Counted from the first letter of the stretch, positions 1 through 8,726 are shown. The stretch: DNA of 64,000 nt from Streptomyces iconiensis (GCF_028657195.3 NZ_JANCPR020000018.1:1-64000), one strand, 5' to 3'. Numbers and translations are program-made. The notes: generated by a model not told the origin, from the sequence alone.

Positions 1-56
1 TCTCTGGGTGGGTTGGGGGTGTCTCTTGCTGGGGGTGGGGGGCCTAGCCTGGCGGG

Positions 57-917
57 ATGGGGTCTGATGAAGGTCGTGGTCGTTGGTCGGATCTGGAGCG
101 TCCGCCGCTGAACGCGGGGGCGCTCAGGAAGGCGTTGGTGCGGGAGGACTCGTTGTGGGCCGGGTTGGAGGTGGTGGAGTCGATCGGGTCCACCAATAGC
201 GAGCTGGCCGACAGGGCGCGTGAGGGTGTCGCGGAGGCCGGGAGTGTGCTGGTCGCGGAGGAGCAGACGGCGGGGAAGGGGCGGCTGGACAGGGTGTGGA
301 CGGCGCCGCCGCGTTCGGGGCTGTTCTTCTCGGTGCTGTTGCGGCCGGAGCCGCCGGTGTCCAGGTGGGGGTGGTTGCCCCTGCTCGCGGGGGTGGCGGT
401 CGCGGGGGCTCTCGCGCGGGCTGCGGGTGTGGATATGGGGTTGAAGTGGCCGAATGACGTGCTGACGGTCACGGGGGGTGAGGAGCGCAAGGTCGGTGGG
501 CTGCTCGCGGAGCGCGTGGGGGAGGACATGGTCGTGCTGGGCATCGGCTTGAACGTCACGCTCCGCACGGAGGAGCTTCCTGTTCCCACGGCGGGCTCGC
601 TCGCGCTGGCGGGGGCGCAGGGGGTCGACAGGGACCCGTTGCTGCGCGCGGTGCTGCGTGGGCTTGAGGACTGGTACGGGCGCTGGACCGCTTCGGACGG
701 TGACCCGACGGGGAGCACCCTGCTGGAGGCGTACGCGGCCGGTTGCGTGACCCTCGGCAGGACCGTACGGGTGGAGCTGCCCGGCGGTGACGAGCTGGTC
801 GGGGAGGCCGTCGCCGTGGACGGTGACGGGCGCCTCGTGGTCGCTTCGGAACAGGGCGTACAGCAGCCGGTAGCGGCCGGTGACATCGTGCATCTGCGGC
901 CCGCGACCGGAGAGTGA
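57..917 (+). CDS. birA: biotin--[acetyl-CoA-carboxylase] ligase
   Basis: Ligates biotin, via biotinyl-AMP, to the biotin carrier domain of acyl-CoA carboxylases in the cytoplasm. The 286-residue protein has the family landmarks in order: ESIGSTNSELADRA, then the biotin/ATP loop EEQTAGKGRLDRVWTAPP, then LKWPNDVLT and KVGGLLAE, followed by a short C-terminal SH3-like domain. There is no N-terminal helix-turn-helix, so this is the monofunctional (group I) type and not a biotin repressor. The ATG at 57 was taken as the start; only 56 bases of upstream sequence are in the window. The adenylyl cyclase gene follows on the same strand after about 150 bp. Confidence 0.95.
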   Translation: MGSDEGRGRWSDLERPPLNAGALRKALVREDSLWAGLEVVESIGSTNSELADRAREGVAEAGSVLVAEEQTAGKGRLDRVWTAPPRSGLFFSVLLRPEPPVSRWGWLPLLAGVAVAGALARAAGVDMGLKWPNDVLTVTGGEERKVGGLLAERVGEDMVVLGIGLNVTLRTEELPVPTAGSLALAGAQGVDRDPLLRAVLRGLEDWYGRWTASDGDPTGSTLLEAYAAGCVTLGRTVRVELPGGDELVGEAVAVDGDGRLVVASEQGVQQPVAAGDIVHLRPATGE

Positions 918-1069
918 GCTAGCGCACAACTGCCGTAGGGTGGGCAATCGGCGGTGACATGCGGTGCCACCAGGGGCCGCCGAGCAGCGCCGGGCACGAC
1001 TGAGCAAGAGGAACGGAAGGGCTGTGCGCAGGGACGACGCTTCGCCGCGAGGAGTGCAGGGAGCGGGCA

Positions 1070-2260
1070 GTGGCCGTGGATGAACCGGGCACTCCCCCGC
1101 GTGCGGCGGCGTCCGCCGCGCCGGGAGACGGCGAGGACGACGGCGGAGCGCGGAGCGGTGCCTCCCCTGAGCCGCCCGATCCCGACGGCTTCGAAGGGCA
1201 TCACGGCTTCGACGGGTTCGCCGACCCGCAGCCGGTCTCCGACGACGAGACCGATCCCAGCGCGCTGCGTATCGAGGAGCTGATCCTCGGCTCGGAGCGG
1301 CAGTACACCCCCTTTCAGGCGGCACGCGCCGCCGGCGTCTCGATGGAACTGGCCTCCCGGTTCTGGCGGGCCATGGGCTTCGCCGACGTGGGGCAGGCGC
1401 GGGCGCTCACCGAGGCGGACGTGCTGGCGCTGCGCCGCCTCGCGGGTCTTGTGGAGGCGGGGCTGCTCAGCGAGACGATGGCGGTGCAGGTGGCACGGTC
1501 GACGGGGCAGACGACGGCGCGGCTGGCCGACTGGCAGATCGACTCCTTCCTGGAGGGCCTGACCGAGCCTCCCGAGCCGGGCATGACCCGTAATGAAGTC
1601 ACCTATCCGCTGGTGCAGTTGCTCCTGCCTGAGCTGGAGGAGTTCCTCGTCTACGTGTGGCGCAGGCAGCTCGCCGCAGCCACGGGGCGTGTGGTCCAGG
1701 CGCAGGACGACGAGGAGACGGTCGATCGGCGTCAGGCCATCGGGTTCGCCGATCTGGTGGGGTTCACCCGGCTGACGCGGCGGCTGGAGGAGGACGAACT
1801 CGGCGAACTGGTCGAGGCGTTCGAGACCACGGCGGCCGACCTCGTGGCCGCGCACGGCGGCAGACTCATCAAGGCACTGGGTGACGAGATCCTGTACGTC
1901 GCCGAGGACGCGGGCACAGCGGCCGAGATCGGGCTGCGGCTCATCGAGACCATGGCCAACGACGAGACGATGCCCGAGCTGCGGGTCGGCATCGCCTTCG
2001 GCACGATGACGACGCGCATGGGCGACGTGTTCGGCAACACCGTGAACCTCGCGAGCCGCCTCACCTCGATAGCGCCCAAGGACACCGTCCTGGTCGACGG
2101 CGCCCTGCGTGCCGAACTCACCGCCTCGGGCGAGGCCCCCGAGTCGGAGAAGGAGAGCGAGGACCTCTCCGGCTACCGCTTCGCGCTCCAGCCCCTCTAC
2201 CAACGTCCCGTCCGCGGCCTCGGCGTCGTCGAACCCTGGCTGCTGCGCCGCCGCGTCTGA
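1070..2260 (+). CDS. cya: class III adenylyl cyclase
   Basis: Makes cAMP from ATP in the cytoplasm; cAMP influences germination and antibiotic production in streptomycetes. The 396-residue protein has an acidic leader, an adenylate-cyclase regulatory domain (about residues 65-165) and a class III catalytic domain (about 222-350). The metal-binding Asp228 (FADLVGFT) and Asp272 (LGDE), the adenine-specifying Lys268 and Asp319, and Asn326/Arg330 of GNTVNLASR are all present, so activity and ATP preference are expected. No membrane segment is visible. The GTG at 1070 fits the purine-rich stretch just upstream. Confidence 0.93.
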   Translation: MAVDEPGTPPRAAASAAPGDGEDDGGARSGASPEPPDPDGFEGHHGFDGFADPQPVSDDETDPSALRIEELILGSERQYTPFQAARAAGVSMELASRFWRAMGFADVGQARALTEADVLALRRLAGLVEAGLLSETMAVQVARSTGQTTARLADWQIDSFLEGLTEPPEPGMTRNEVTYPLVQLLLPELEEFLVYVWRRQLAAATGRVVQAQDDEETVDRRQAIGFADLVGFTRLTRRLEEDELGELVEAFETTAADLVAAHGGRLIKALGDEILYVAEDAGTAAEIGLRLIETMANDETMPELRVGIAFGTMTTRMGDVFGNTVNLASRLTSIAPKDTVLVDGALRAELTASGEAPESEKESEDLSGYRFALQPLYQRPVRGLGVVEPWLLRRRV

Positions 2261-2328
2261 CGCCGCGTCGGCTTGAATTCCTTCTGTGCCGGGCGGGGCG
2301 CCGGGGGCGTCGCCGTAGGGTGAGTCGC

Positions 2329-3135
2329 ATGGATCAGAGTGAGCGAATGTTCGGTGAGTGGGTGCGGGTCAGCAAGCACGCGGACACGCATGTGGCCGAG
2401 CTGGTGATGGACCGCAGAAACGCCATGAACGCGGTCTCGACCGGGTTCGCGGACGCGCTGGCCGAGGCGTGCGCCGCGCTGGTCGAGGACCCGGACGTAC
2501 GGGCGACGGTGCTGACCTCGACGCACGAGAAGGCGTTCTGCGTCGGCGCCGACCTCAAGGAACGGAACGGCTTCAGCAACGCCGACCTGGAGGCCCAGCG
2601 ACCGCACAGCCGTGCCGCGTACATGTCCGTGCTGGATCTGCCGATGCCCACCGTCGCCGCTGTGCACGGGTACGCGCTCGGCGGAGGGTACGAACTGGCC
2701 CTGTCCTGCGACCTGATCATCGCCGATCCCTCGGCCGTGGTCGGCCTGCCCGAGGTGTCCGTCGGTGTGGTGCCGGGCGGGGGCGGAACGCAGCTGCTGC
2801 CGCGCCGGGTGGGAGCCAGCCGCGCGGCCGAACTGATCTTCAGCGCACGCAAGGTCGCGGCGGCCGAGGCACGCGAGCTGGGCCTGGTAGACATGCTCGT
2901 GGGCGCCGGTGACGACCGTCAGGAGGCGCTGGCTGTGGCCGCCAGGATCGCCGCCAACTCGCCCGTCGCGCTGCGCGCCGCCAAGCGCGCGCTGCGTACC
3001 GGCTGGAGCATGGACCTGCGGGCCGGACTTGAGGTCGAGGACACGGCCTGGCGTACGGCCGCCTTCTCCGGCGACCGGGCCGAGGGGGTCGCCGCCTTCA
3101 ACGAGAAGCGCGATCCCGAGTGGCCCGGCGTCTGA
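2329..3135 (+). CDS. enoyl-CoA hydratase/isomerase family protein
   Basis: Crotonase-fold enzyme of about 268 residues, probably hydrating 2-enoyl-CoA in fatty-acid or branched-chain degradation. The oxyanion-hole segment is FCVGADLKE. Both catalytic glutamates of classical hydratases are present, in GGGYELALSCD and VGLPEVSVGV. The ATG at 2329 was chosen; a GTG at 2320 and an ATG at 2347 are alternatives in frame. The diguanylate-cyclase-type gene follows on the same strand, and its frame is open back into this gene's 3' end. Substrate cannot be read from the sequence. Confidence 0.88.
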   Translation: MDQSERMFGEWVRVSKHADTHVAELVMDRRNAMNAVSTGFADALAEACAALVEDPDVRATVLTSTHEKAFCVGADLKERNGFSNADLEAQRPHSRAAYMSVLDLPMPTVAAVHGYALGGGYELALSCDLIIADPSAVVGLPEVSVGVVPGGGGTQLLPRRVGASRAAELIFSARKVAAAEARELGLVDMLVGAGDDRQEALAVAARIAANSPVALRAAKRALRTGWSMDLRAGLEVEDTAWRTAAFSGDRAEGVAAFNEKRDPEWPGV

Positions 3136-3224
3136 CCAGGCCACGGCCCGCTTCGGAGCAGGTCACGCAGCCCGTAAGGCAGCCCGCCCGGCGGAAGGGA
3201 GCGAACCCTCCTAATCTTGGCCGT

Positions 3225-4430
3225 ATGGGCCAGATGGGAGAGGACGCCGACGCGCGGCTCTGCGCCGTCGTGGGCCTCGCACAGGCCATGGCGGCGGCGC
3301 AGACCTCGGCGCCGGTGCCACGGGCCGACGCCGGCCCTCTCCCGCACCGGGACGTCGCCCACGCGGCGGCGCTCGGCGCGTGCGAGGCGATGGGCGGCAC
3401 CTTCGCGGCGATCTCGTTCTGGGAGCGGGACAGGGGGCGGCTGCGGGTGCTGGTGAATGTGGGGGAGCGGGCGGCGGGCGAGGAGGAGTTCCCCGCCGAC
3501 GAGGCGTATCCGGTCCATGACTTCCCCGAGATCACCGAGTTCCTGCATGAGGAGTGGGCGGGCGGCGGCAAGCCCCACGCCTGGGTGGAGACCAGCGCGG
3601 GGCCCGACCAGCCCCGGGGCCCGTATGCCTCCCCGTACCGCCACGAGCGGGTGGCGGCGCTGCGGCGGCGCGGCCGTGGCTCGTGCGTGGTCGCGCCGAT
3701 CGTGCTGCACGGGCGTGCCTGGGGCGAGCTGTACGTGGCACGCGGCGTCGAGGACCCGGTCCTGGACGCGGGCGACGCGAGCTTCGCGACCGTGCTCGCC
3801 GCGATCATCGCGGCGGGCATCGCGCAGAACGAACGCCTGGAGGAGGTGCGCCGCCTCGCCTTCACCGATCCGCTGACGGGGCTGGCCAACCGGCGCGCCA
3901 TCGACACCCGCCTGGACGAGGCGCTGGAACTCCACCGCGACCTGGGCACCGTCGTCAGCCTGGGCGTCTGCGACATCAACGGCCTCAAGCGGGTCAACGA
4001 CGAACACGGCCACGAGGCGGGCGACCGCCTCCTCGAACGCTTCGGCAGCATCCTGTCCCTGTGCGGCGCGATGCTGCCCGGCGCGCTCGCCGGACGGCTC
4101 GGCGGCGACGAGTTCTGCCTGCTGGCCGTCGGGCCCGCGGCCGACGAGGTCGTACGGGCCGCCGACGAACTGTGCCGCAGGGCGGCCGAGTTGGAGCTGG
4201 GCGAGGGCGTCGCCTGCGGCCTCGCCTCCACGGGTGACCCGGTCGGCGACGTCCGCTCGGCCCGCCGCCTGTTCCGGCTCGCGGACGCGGCGCAGTACCG
4301 CGCGAAGGCGCTGCGCTCAGCGAAACCGGTCGTCGCGGGGCGCGACGGAGGCCCCGACGACCCCGTCGTCCACCTCGCCTCCACCCCCGCTCCGCCCCAT
4401 CCACCGGAGCGGCGCCGCTTCCGCAGATAG
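3225..4430 (+). CDS. GAF-GGDEF protein (diguanylate cyclase)
   Basis: Predicted to make c-di-GMP, the messenger that keeps Streptomyces in vegetative growth through BldD. The 401-residue protein has an N-terminal GAF-like sensor (about residues 35-205, ending in FATVLAAIIAAGIAQNERL) and a C-terminal GGDEF domain starting at FTDPLTGLANRRAID. The signature GRLGGDEF is intact, so it is probably active. No RxxD inhibitory site is seen just upstream of it, which suggests weak product inhibition. There is no EAL domain and no membrane segment. The ATG at 3225 was preferred over upstream GTG codons, which would run into the hydratase gene. Confidence 0.9.
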   Translation: MGQMGEDADARLCAVVGLAQAMAAAQTSAPVPRADAGPLPHRDVAHAAALGACEAMGGTFAAISFWERDRGRLRVLVNVGERAAGEEEFPADEAYPVHDFPEITEFLHEEWAGGGKPHAWVETSAGPDQPRGPYASPYRHERVAALRRRGRGSCVVAPIVLHGRAWGELYVARGVEDPVLDAGDASFATVLAAIIAAGIAQNERLEEVRRLAFTDPLTGLANRRAIDTRLDEALELHRDLGTVVSLGVCDINGLKRVNDEHGHEAGDRLLERFGSILSLCGAMLPGALAGRLGGDEFCLLAVGPAADEVVRAADELCRRAAELELGEGVACGLASTGDPVGDVRSARRLFRLADAAQYRAKALRSAKPVVAGRDGGPDDPVVHLASTPAPPHPPERRRFRR

Positions 4431-4436
4431 GCGATC

Positions 4437-4473
4437 GTGACAGTTTGCAATTCACTCACTAGGGTTCGTGAAT
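4437..4473 (+). promoter_or_regulatory. hutH promoter, apparently leaderless, with dyad
   Basis: GTGACA at 4437-4442 and TAGGGT at 4460-4465 are separated by exactly 17 bp and match the vegetative actinomycete -35/-10 pattern. Transcription would start at about 4471-4474, on or next to the hutH ATG at 4474, leaving no leader. A TTCAC (4451-4455)/GTGAA (4468-4472) inverted repeat flanks the -10 box and start point, as expected for a repressor operator. Hut genes of streptomycetes are known to be repressor controlled; the assignment to this dyad is inference. Confidence 0.6.
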
Positions 4474-6027
4474 ATGAATATGCACACTGTGGTGGTCGGC
4501 GCCTCGGATGTCAGCCCCGAGGAGGTCATCGCCGTCGCACGCGACGGCGCACGCGTCGAACTGGGCAGCGATGCCCTGGAGGCGCTCGCGGCGGCCCGTC
4601 GGTTCATCGACGACCTGGCGGCCAAGCCGGATCCGGTCTACGGCGTCTCCACCGGCTTCGGCGCACTGGCCGTCCGCCACATCGGCCCCGACCTGCGCGC
4701 CCAGCTCCAGCGCAACATCGTCCGCTCGCACGCCGCCGGAATGGGCCCGCACGTGGAGCGCGAGGTCGTACGCGCCCTGATGTTCCTGCGCCTCAAGACC
4801 CTCGCCTCCGGCCGTACGGGCGTACGCCCCGAGGTGGCCCAGCGCATGGCCGACGTGCTCAACGCGGGCATCACCCCCGTCGTGCACGAGTACGGCTCCC
4901 TCGGCTGCTCCGGCGACCTGGCGCCCCTCTCGCACTGCGCGCTCACGCTCATGGGGGAGGGCGAGGCCGAGGGGCCGGACGGGCGCCTGCGTCCCGCGGG
5001 CGAACTCCTCGCCGAGCACGGCATAGAGCCCGTCGAACTGCGCGAGAAGGAGGGCCTGGCGCTCCTCAACGGCACCGACGGCATGCTCGGCATGCTGCTC
5101 ATGGCCTGTGCCGACCTCGCGCGCCTGTTCACCTCGGCCGACATCGCCGCGGCGCTCTCCCTGGAGGCGCTGCTCGGCACCGACCGGGTTCTCGCGCCCG
5201 AGCTGCAGGCGATCCGCCCGCACCCGGGTCAGGCCGCCAGCGCGGCCAACATGCTGAAGGTGCTGGCGGGTTCGGGCTTCACCGGGCACCTCCAGGATGA
5301 CGCTCCCCGTGTCCAGGACGCCTACTCGGTCCGCTGCGCCCCGCAGGTCGCGGGGGCAGGGCGCGACACGCTCTCGCACGCCCTCACCGTCGCCGAACGC
5401 GAGCTGGCCGCCTCCGTCGACAACCCCGTCGTGCTGCCGGACGGCCGCGTGGAGTCCAACGGCAACTTCCACGGCGCCCCCGTCGCGTATGTGCTCGACT
5501 TCCTCGCGGTCGCCGCCGCCGACCTCGCGTCCATCGCTGAACGCCGTACGGACCGGCTGCTGGACAAGAACCGTTCGCACGGCCTGCCGCCGTTCCTGGC
5601 CCATGACGCGGGTGTGGACTCCGGTTTGATGATCGCGCAGTACACGCAGGCGGCCCTGGTCAGCGAGATGAAGCGGCTCGCGGTCCCGGCCTCCGTCGAC
5701 TCGATCCCGTCCTCGGCGATGCAGGAGGATCACGTCTCGATGGGCTGGTCGGCCGCGCGCAAGCTGCGTACCGCTGTCGACGCGCTCGCCCGCGTCGTCG
5801 CCGTGGAGCTGTACGCCGCGACGCGCGCCGTCGAACTGCGTGCGGGAACCGCCGGCCTCACCCCGGGCCCCGCGGCGCGCGCCGTCGTCGCCGGGCTGCG
5901 GGAAGCGGGAGCCGAGGGGCCGGGCGCTGACCGTTTCCTGGCGCCCGATCTCGCCGCCGCCGAGGAATTCGTGCGCTCGGGCGCGCTGGTCGAGGCCGCT
6001 CAGTCGGCGACGGGGCCGCTGGCGTAG
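4474..6027 (+). CDS. hutH: histidine ammonia-lyase
   Basis: Deaminates L-histidine to trans-urocanate, the first step of histidine use as carbon and nitrogen source. The 517-residue protein has the full family length. It has the active-site tyrosine in VYGVSTGFG (Tyr56) and the MIO cofactor segment GSLGCSGDLAPLSH, where the cyclising tripeptide is Cys145-Ser146-Gly147 rather than the common Ala-Ser-Gly. The cyclising Ser-Gly is kept, so it should work. The ATG at 4474 fits the promoter spacing; a GTG at 4468 is also in frame. The rest of the hut pathway is not adjacent. Confidence 0.95.
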   Translation: MNMHTVVVGASDVSPEEVIAVARDGARVELGSDALEALAAARRFIDDLAAKPDPVYGVSTGFGALAVRHIGPDLRAQLQRNIVRSHAAGMGPHVEREVVRALMFLRLKTLASGRTGVRPEVAQRMADVLNAGITPVVHEYGSLGCSGDLAPLSHCALTLMGEGEAEGPDGRLRPAGELLAEHGIEPVELREKEGLALLNGTDGMLGMLLMACADLARLFTSADIAAALSLEALLGTDRVLAPELQAIRPHPGQAASAANMLKVLAGSGFTGHLQDDAPRVQDAYSVRCAPQVAGAGRDTLSHALTVAERELAASVDNPVVLPDGRVESNGNFHGAPVAYVLDFLAVAAADLASIAERRTDRLLDKNRSHGLPPFLAHDAGVDSGLMIAQYTQAALVSEMKRLAVPASVDSIPSSAMQEDHVSMGWSAARKLRTAVDALARVVAVELYAATRAVELRAGTAGLTPGPAARAVVAGLREAGAEGPGADRFLAPDLAAAEEFVRSGALVEAAQSATGPLA

Positions 6028-6067
6028 CGCGGGTGCCGGTTCGGTGCGGGGCGCGGCGCTGTGCCGC

Positions 6068-6397
6068 TCAGGTCTGTGTGCGCGGCTGCGTGCGCGCCCT
6101 GCGCTGTCCCTGCACCAGGACGGCGCCGCCGATGCCGACGAAGCCGAGGCCGCCCACCACGAAGGGCGTCGAGTCGAAGGAGCCGGTCTCGGCGAGCTGG
6201 GCGTGTGTACCGCGCTCGGCCGCGTTCTCGTGCTGCGAAACCCCCGGCGCCGACGTGCCTGTTCCGCCGGGGTCCTCCTCCGGGTCCGCATGGGCGGAGG
6301 GGACGAACCACAAGGCGAACAGCAGGCCGCCTGCCGCGGCTGCTGTGGCCAGCGGGCGTCGGTGAGCTGAGAGTGTGGAGAGTCCGGCTCCGGACAC
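6068..6397 (-). CDS. small LAETG sortase-anchored surface protein
   Basis: A 109-residue exported protein of unknown function. In order it has a short basic N-terminus with a hydrophobic signal segment ending near SAHA-DPEE, a Pro/Gly/Thr-rich spacer of about 35 residues, the sorting motif LAETG, a single hydrophobic stretch (FVVGGLGFVGIGGAVLV) and a basic tail (RRAR). LAxTG is the motif used by class E sortases of high-GC Gram-positives. Nearly all of the mature protein is the anchoring signal. The GTG start at 6397 has an AGGAGG ribosome site 8 bases upstream. It diverges from the L,D-transpeptidase gene, another cell-wall gene. Confidence 0.8.
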   Translation of the reverse strand: MSGAGLSTLSAHRRPLATAAAAGGLLFALWFVPSAHADPEEDPGGTGTSAPGVSQHENAAERGTHAQLAETGSFDSTPFVVGGLGFVGIGGAVLVQGQRRARTQPRTQT

Positions 6398-6719
6398 GAA
6401 AAGCCCCTCCTGGGTGCGTTTGGCCCCCCGTACGGCGGTGAACTTGCAGTACGCAGGCTGATGTTACTGAGTAGACGGGCATAGGGGGAAGCCGTGGTTC
6501 CGGTCTGGTGGGGACCGGGTTCGCGGCGAGGTGATGAGTGTGACCGATCAGAATGAGTGTCCTACCCCACAGTTTTACCGAATGTGGAACCGGTCATAGT
6601 CGCCTTTGCGTTCTCTTGCGTAGGGCTGGGGTGCGCATGTCCGTTTTCGGGCGCTGTGTGTGCGTACGCAGCAAAACCGGGGAGACATGGGGTTCCGAAG
6701 GCAAATGGAGAAGTCAGTG

Positions 6720-7952
6720 ATGACGGTGGGGAAGCACCGTAGGGGCCTCGCGGCCACGGCCGTACTGCTCGGCGGTGTGCTGACGCTGAGCGGCTGCGGC
6801 ATGTTCGGCGGCGACGACGGGGGCGATGAGGGGTCCGCGAAGTCCGACATATCCGGCAAGAAGGATAGTTCGGATGCGCGAATAAAGATCCACGCCAAGG
6901 ACGGCTCCAACAACGCGAGCATCAACACCGGCGGCAACGTCACCGTCAGCAAGGGCAAGCTCACCAGCGTGAGCATGAAGGCGGCGCAGAGCGGCAAGCC
7001 CGTCGAGGGTGAACTCGCCGCCGACGGCAAGAGCTGGAAGCCCAAGGAACAGCTCGAACGCGCCACGAAGTACGAGATCACGGCGAAGGCCAAGGACGGC
7101 GAGGGCCGCAAGGCCGTCGAGAACTCCATGTTCACCACCGTCTCGCCCGACAAGAGCTTCATCGGCACCTATGCCGGTGAGGACGGTGCGACCGTCGGCG
7201 TGGGCATGCCGGTCTCCATCACGTTCGACAAGCAGATCGCGAACAAGAAGGCCGTCCAGTCCGCGATCAAGGTCAAGTCGACCGGCGGCCAGGAGGTCGT
7301 CGGCCACTGGTTCGGCGCCGACCGCCTCGACTTCCGCCCGCAGGAATACTGGAAGCCCAACACCAAGGTCACCGTCGACCTCGACCTCGACGGCGTGGAC
7401 GGCGGCAACGGCAACACCGGTGTCCAGGACAAGGAAGTCACCTTCAACATCGGCCGCTCGCAGGTCAGCACCGTCGATGTGAAGAACGCGCGGATGAAGG
7501 TCGAGCGCGACGGCAAGACGCTCAAGGACATCCCGATCTCCGCCGGCAGCGCCTCCAACCCCACGTACAACGGCAAGATGGTGATCTCCGAGAAGCACAA
7601 GGAGACCCGCATGGACGGGAACACCGTCGGGTTCGGCCGTAAGGGCGCCGAGGGCTACGACATCCCCGACGTTCCGCACGCCATGCGCCTGTCCACCTCA
7701 GGCACCTTCATCCACGGCAACTACTGGGGCGCGCCCTTCGGTTCAGGCAACACCAGCCATGGCTGTGTCGGCCTGAAGGACAACCAGGGTGCGGGCAGCA
7801 CCTCGACGGACGGCGGCTGGTTCTACGAGAACTCGCTCGTCGGCGACATCGTCGAGGTCAAGGGCTCGCCCGACAAGACGGTCCAGCCCGACAACGGCCT
7901 CAACGGCTGGAACATGGACTGGTCCGAGTGGAAGGCCGGCTCGGCGATCTGA
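6720..7952 (+). CDS. lipoprotein L,D-transpeptidase (Ig-like/YkuD)
   Basis: Cell-wall enzyme expected to form 3-3 peptidoglycan cross-links or attach proteins to the wall. The N-terminus is a lipoprotein signal with lipobox LSGC (MTVGKHRRG...LTLSGC), followed by a charged linker. Two Ig-like domains come next (about residues 60-240), then a YkuD catalytic domain with the motif HGNYWGAPFG...SHGCVGL; the cysteine of SHGC is the nucleophile. The organisation is that of mycobacterial LdtMt-type enzymes. The ATG at 6720 (or GTG 6717) has GGAG at the right distance; upstream in-frame starts at 6660, 6687 and 6705 are less likely. Confidence 0.92.
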   Translation: MTVGKHRRGLAATAVLLGGVLTLSGCGMFGGDDGGDEGSAKSDISGKKDSSDARIKIHAKDGSNNASINTGGNVTVSKGKLTSVSMKAAQSGKPVEGELAADGKSWKPKEQLERATKYEITAKAKDGEGRKAVENSMFTTVSPDKSFIGTYAGEDGATVGVGMPVSITFDKQIANKKAVQSAIKVKSTGGQEVVGHWFGADRLDFRPQEYWKPNTKVTVDLDLDGVDGGNGNTGVQDKEVTFNIGRSQVSTVDVKNARMKVERDGKTLKDIPISAGSASNPTYNGKMVISEKHKETRMDGNTVGFGRKGAEGYDIPDVPHAMRLSTSGTFIHGNYWGAPFGSGNTSHGCVGLKDNQGAGSTSTDGGWFYENSLVGDIVEVKGSPDKTVQPDNGLNGWNMDWSEWKAGSAI

Positions 7953-8025
7953 GCCGCCCCACCGCCTCGCGGCGTTCCGCCCGCTCACCCGGGAGCGGGC
8001 GGTCCGCACAACGGTACGGCTGAAC

Positions 8026-8064
8026 GGCCCCTCCGCGTACGTACGCGGAGGGGCCGCCGCGTTT
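8026..8064 (+). terminator. terminator after the L,D-transpeptidase gene
   Basis: A perfect inverted repeat with 15-bp arms and no spacer (8026-8040 and 8041-8055; arm GGCCCCTCCGCGTAC) is followed by a short T run (8061-8064). It lies 74 bp after the stop codon of the upstream gene and before the convergent thioesterase gene, so it may act in both directions. Confidence 0.8.
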
Positions 8065-8084
8065 TCCGTGCCGTGCCGTTTCCT

Positions 8085-8220
8085 GGGCGGGTGTCTTTCC
8101 CGGACCGGCGCCTTTCCCGGGCTGGTGTCTTTCCCGGGCTGGTGTCTTTCCTGGACCGGTGCCTTTTCTGGACCGGTTCCTTGCGGGACGGGCGCCTTTG
8201 CGGGCGGGTGTCTTCGCTGT
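8085..8220. repeat. 17-bp minisatellite, eight imperfect units
   Basis: Eight consecutive 17-bp units starting at 8085, 8102, 8119, 8136, 8153, 8170, 8187 and 8204. The typical unit is GGGCTGGTGTCTTTCCC; the two commonest variants alternate GGGCTGGTGTC and GGACCGGTGCC cores. The unit length is not a multiple of three, so no frame reads through it as a protein repeat. It fills the space between two convergent genes. Confidence 0.85.
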
Positions 8221-8252
8221 GCCGACGCCTTCCGCGTGCGTGCGTGCCGCTG

Positions 8253-8726
8253 TCAGGGCAGGCCGAGCACCGAGGGGTCGTCCACCAGCTCCGTGAACGC
8301 CTTGCGCGGGTCCTGCACCAGGCGCCGCCTGGACAGGTCCATCAGCCCGCCCGTGGAGACCAGTTCGGCGGAGAGCGTGCCGTCCGTCTTGCGGATGGAC
8401 TGGCGCAGCCGGAACGTCTTGCCGTCCGACCATTCGAAGGCGCAGCTCACGGTGACCTCGTCGCCTGCGCGCAGCTCGCGCAGATAGCGGATCGTCTGCT
8501 CCAGCACCACAGGGCCCACCCCCTTGGCGACCATGCCGGACTGCTCGATCCCCGCAGCCGCGAGGATCGACCACCGCGCGTGCTCCGCGTACTGGAGGTA
8601 CACGCTCTGGTTCACGTGCCCCTGCGTGTCCGTCTCGTATCCCCGCACCGTCACCGGCACGGTGAACGGTTCCGGGTCCTGCGCTGCTGCCACGGTGCTC
8701 CTTCGCTCGTCGCTCACGGCAGGCAT
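8253..8726 (-). CDS. hotdog-fold acyl-CoA thioesterase
   Basis: A 157-residue 4-hydroxybenzoyl-CoA-thioesterase-type protein that probably hydrolyses an acyl-CoA in the cytoplasm. The N-terminal half holds the family segment YETDTQGHVNQSVYLQYAEHA, with the catalytic-type Asp followed by GHVN. The rest gives the expected beta strands (VLEQTIRYLRELRAGDEVTV, KTFRLRQSIRK). The length is usual for the family. The ATG at 8726 was taken; GTG 8717 is also possible. It is convergent with the L,D-transpeptidase gene and divergent from the membrane glycosyltransferase-like gene. The substrate is unknown. Confidence 0.85.
   Translation of the reverse strand: MPAVSDERRSTVAAAQDPEPFTVPVTVRGYETDTQGHVNQSVYLQYAEHARWSILAAAGIEQSGMVAKGVGPVVLEQTIRYLRELRAGDEVTVSCAFEWSDGKTFRLRQSIRKTDGTLSAELVSTGGLMDLSRRRLVQDPRKAFTELVDDPSVLGLP

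Noticed and set aside
44..2203. 719-codon open frame on the minus strand over birA and the adenylyl cyclase gene
   Set aside because: It is antisense to two genes with clear catalytic motifs, and its product is low-complexity Arg/Gly/Ala sequence. Such shadow frames are expected at this GC content.
3120..3224. N-terminal extension of the GGDEF protein into the hydratase gene
   Set aside because: The extra residues (MARRLTRPRPASEQ...) are low-complexity and overlap the upstream gene; ATG 3225 is a better start.
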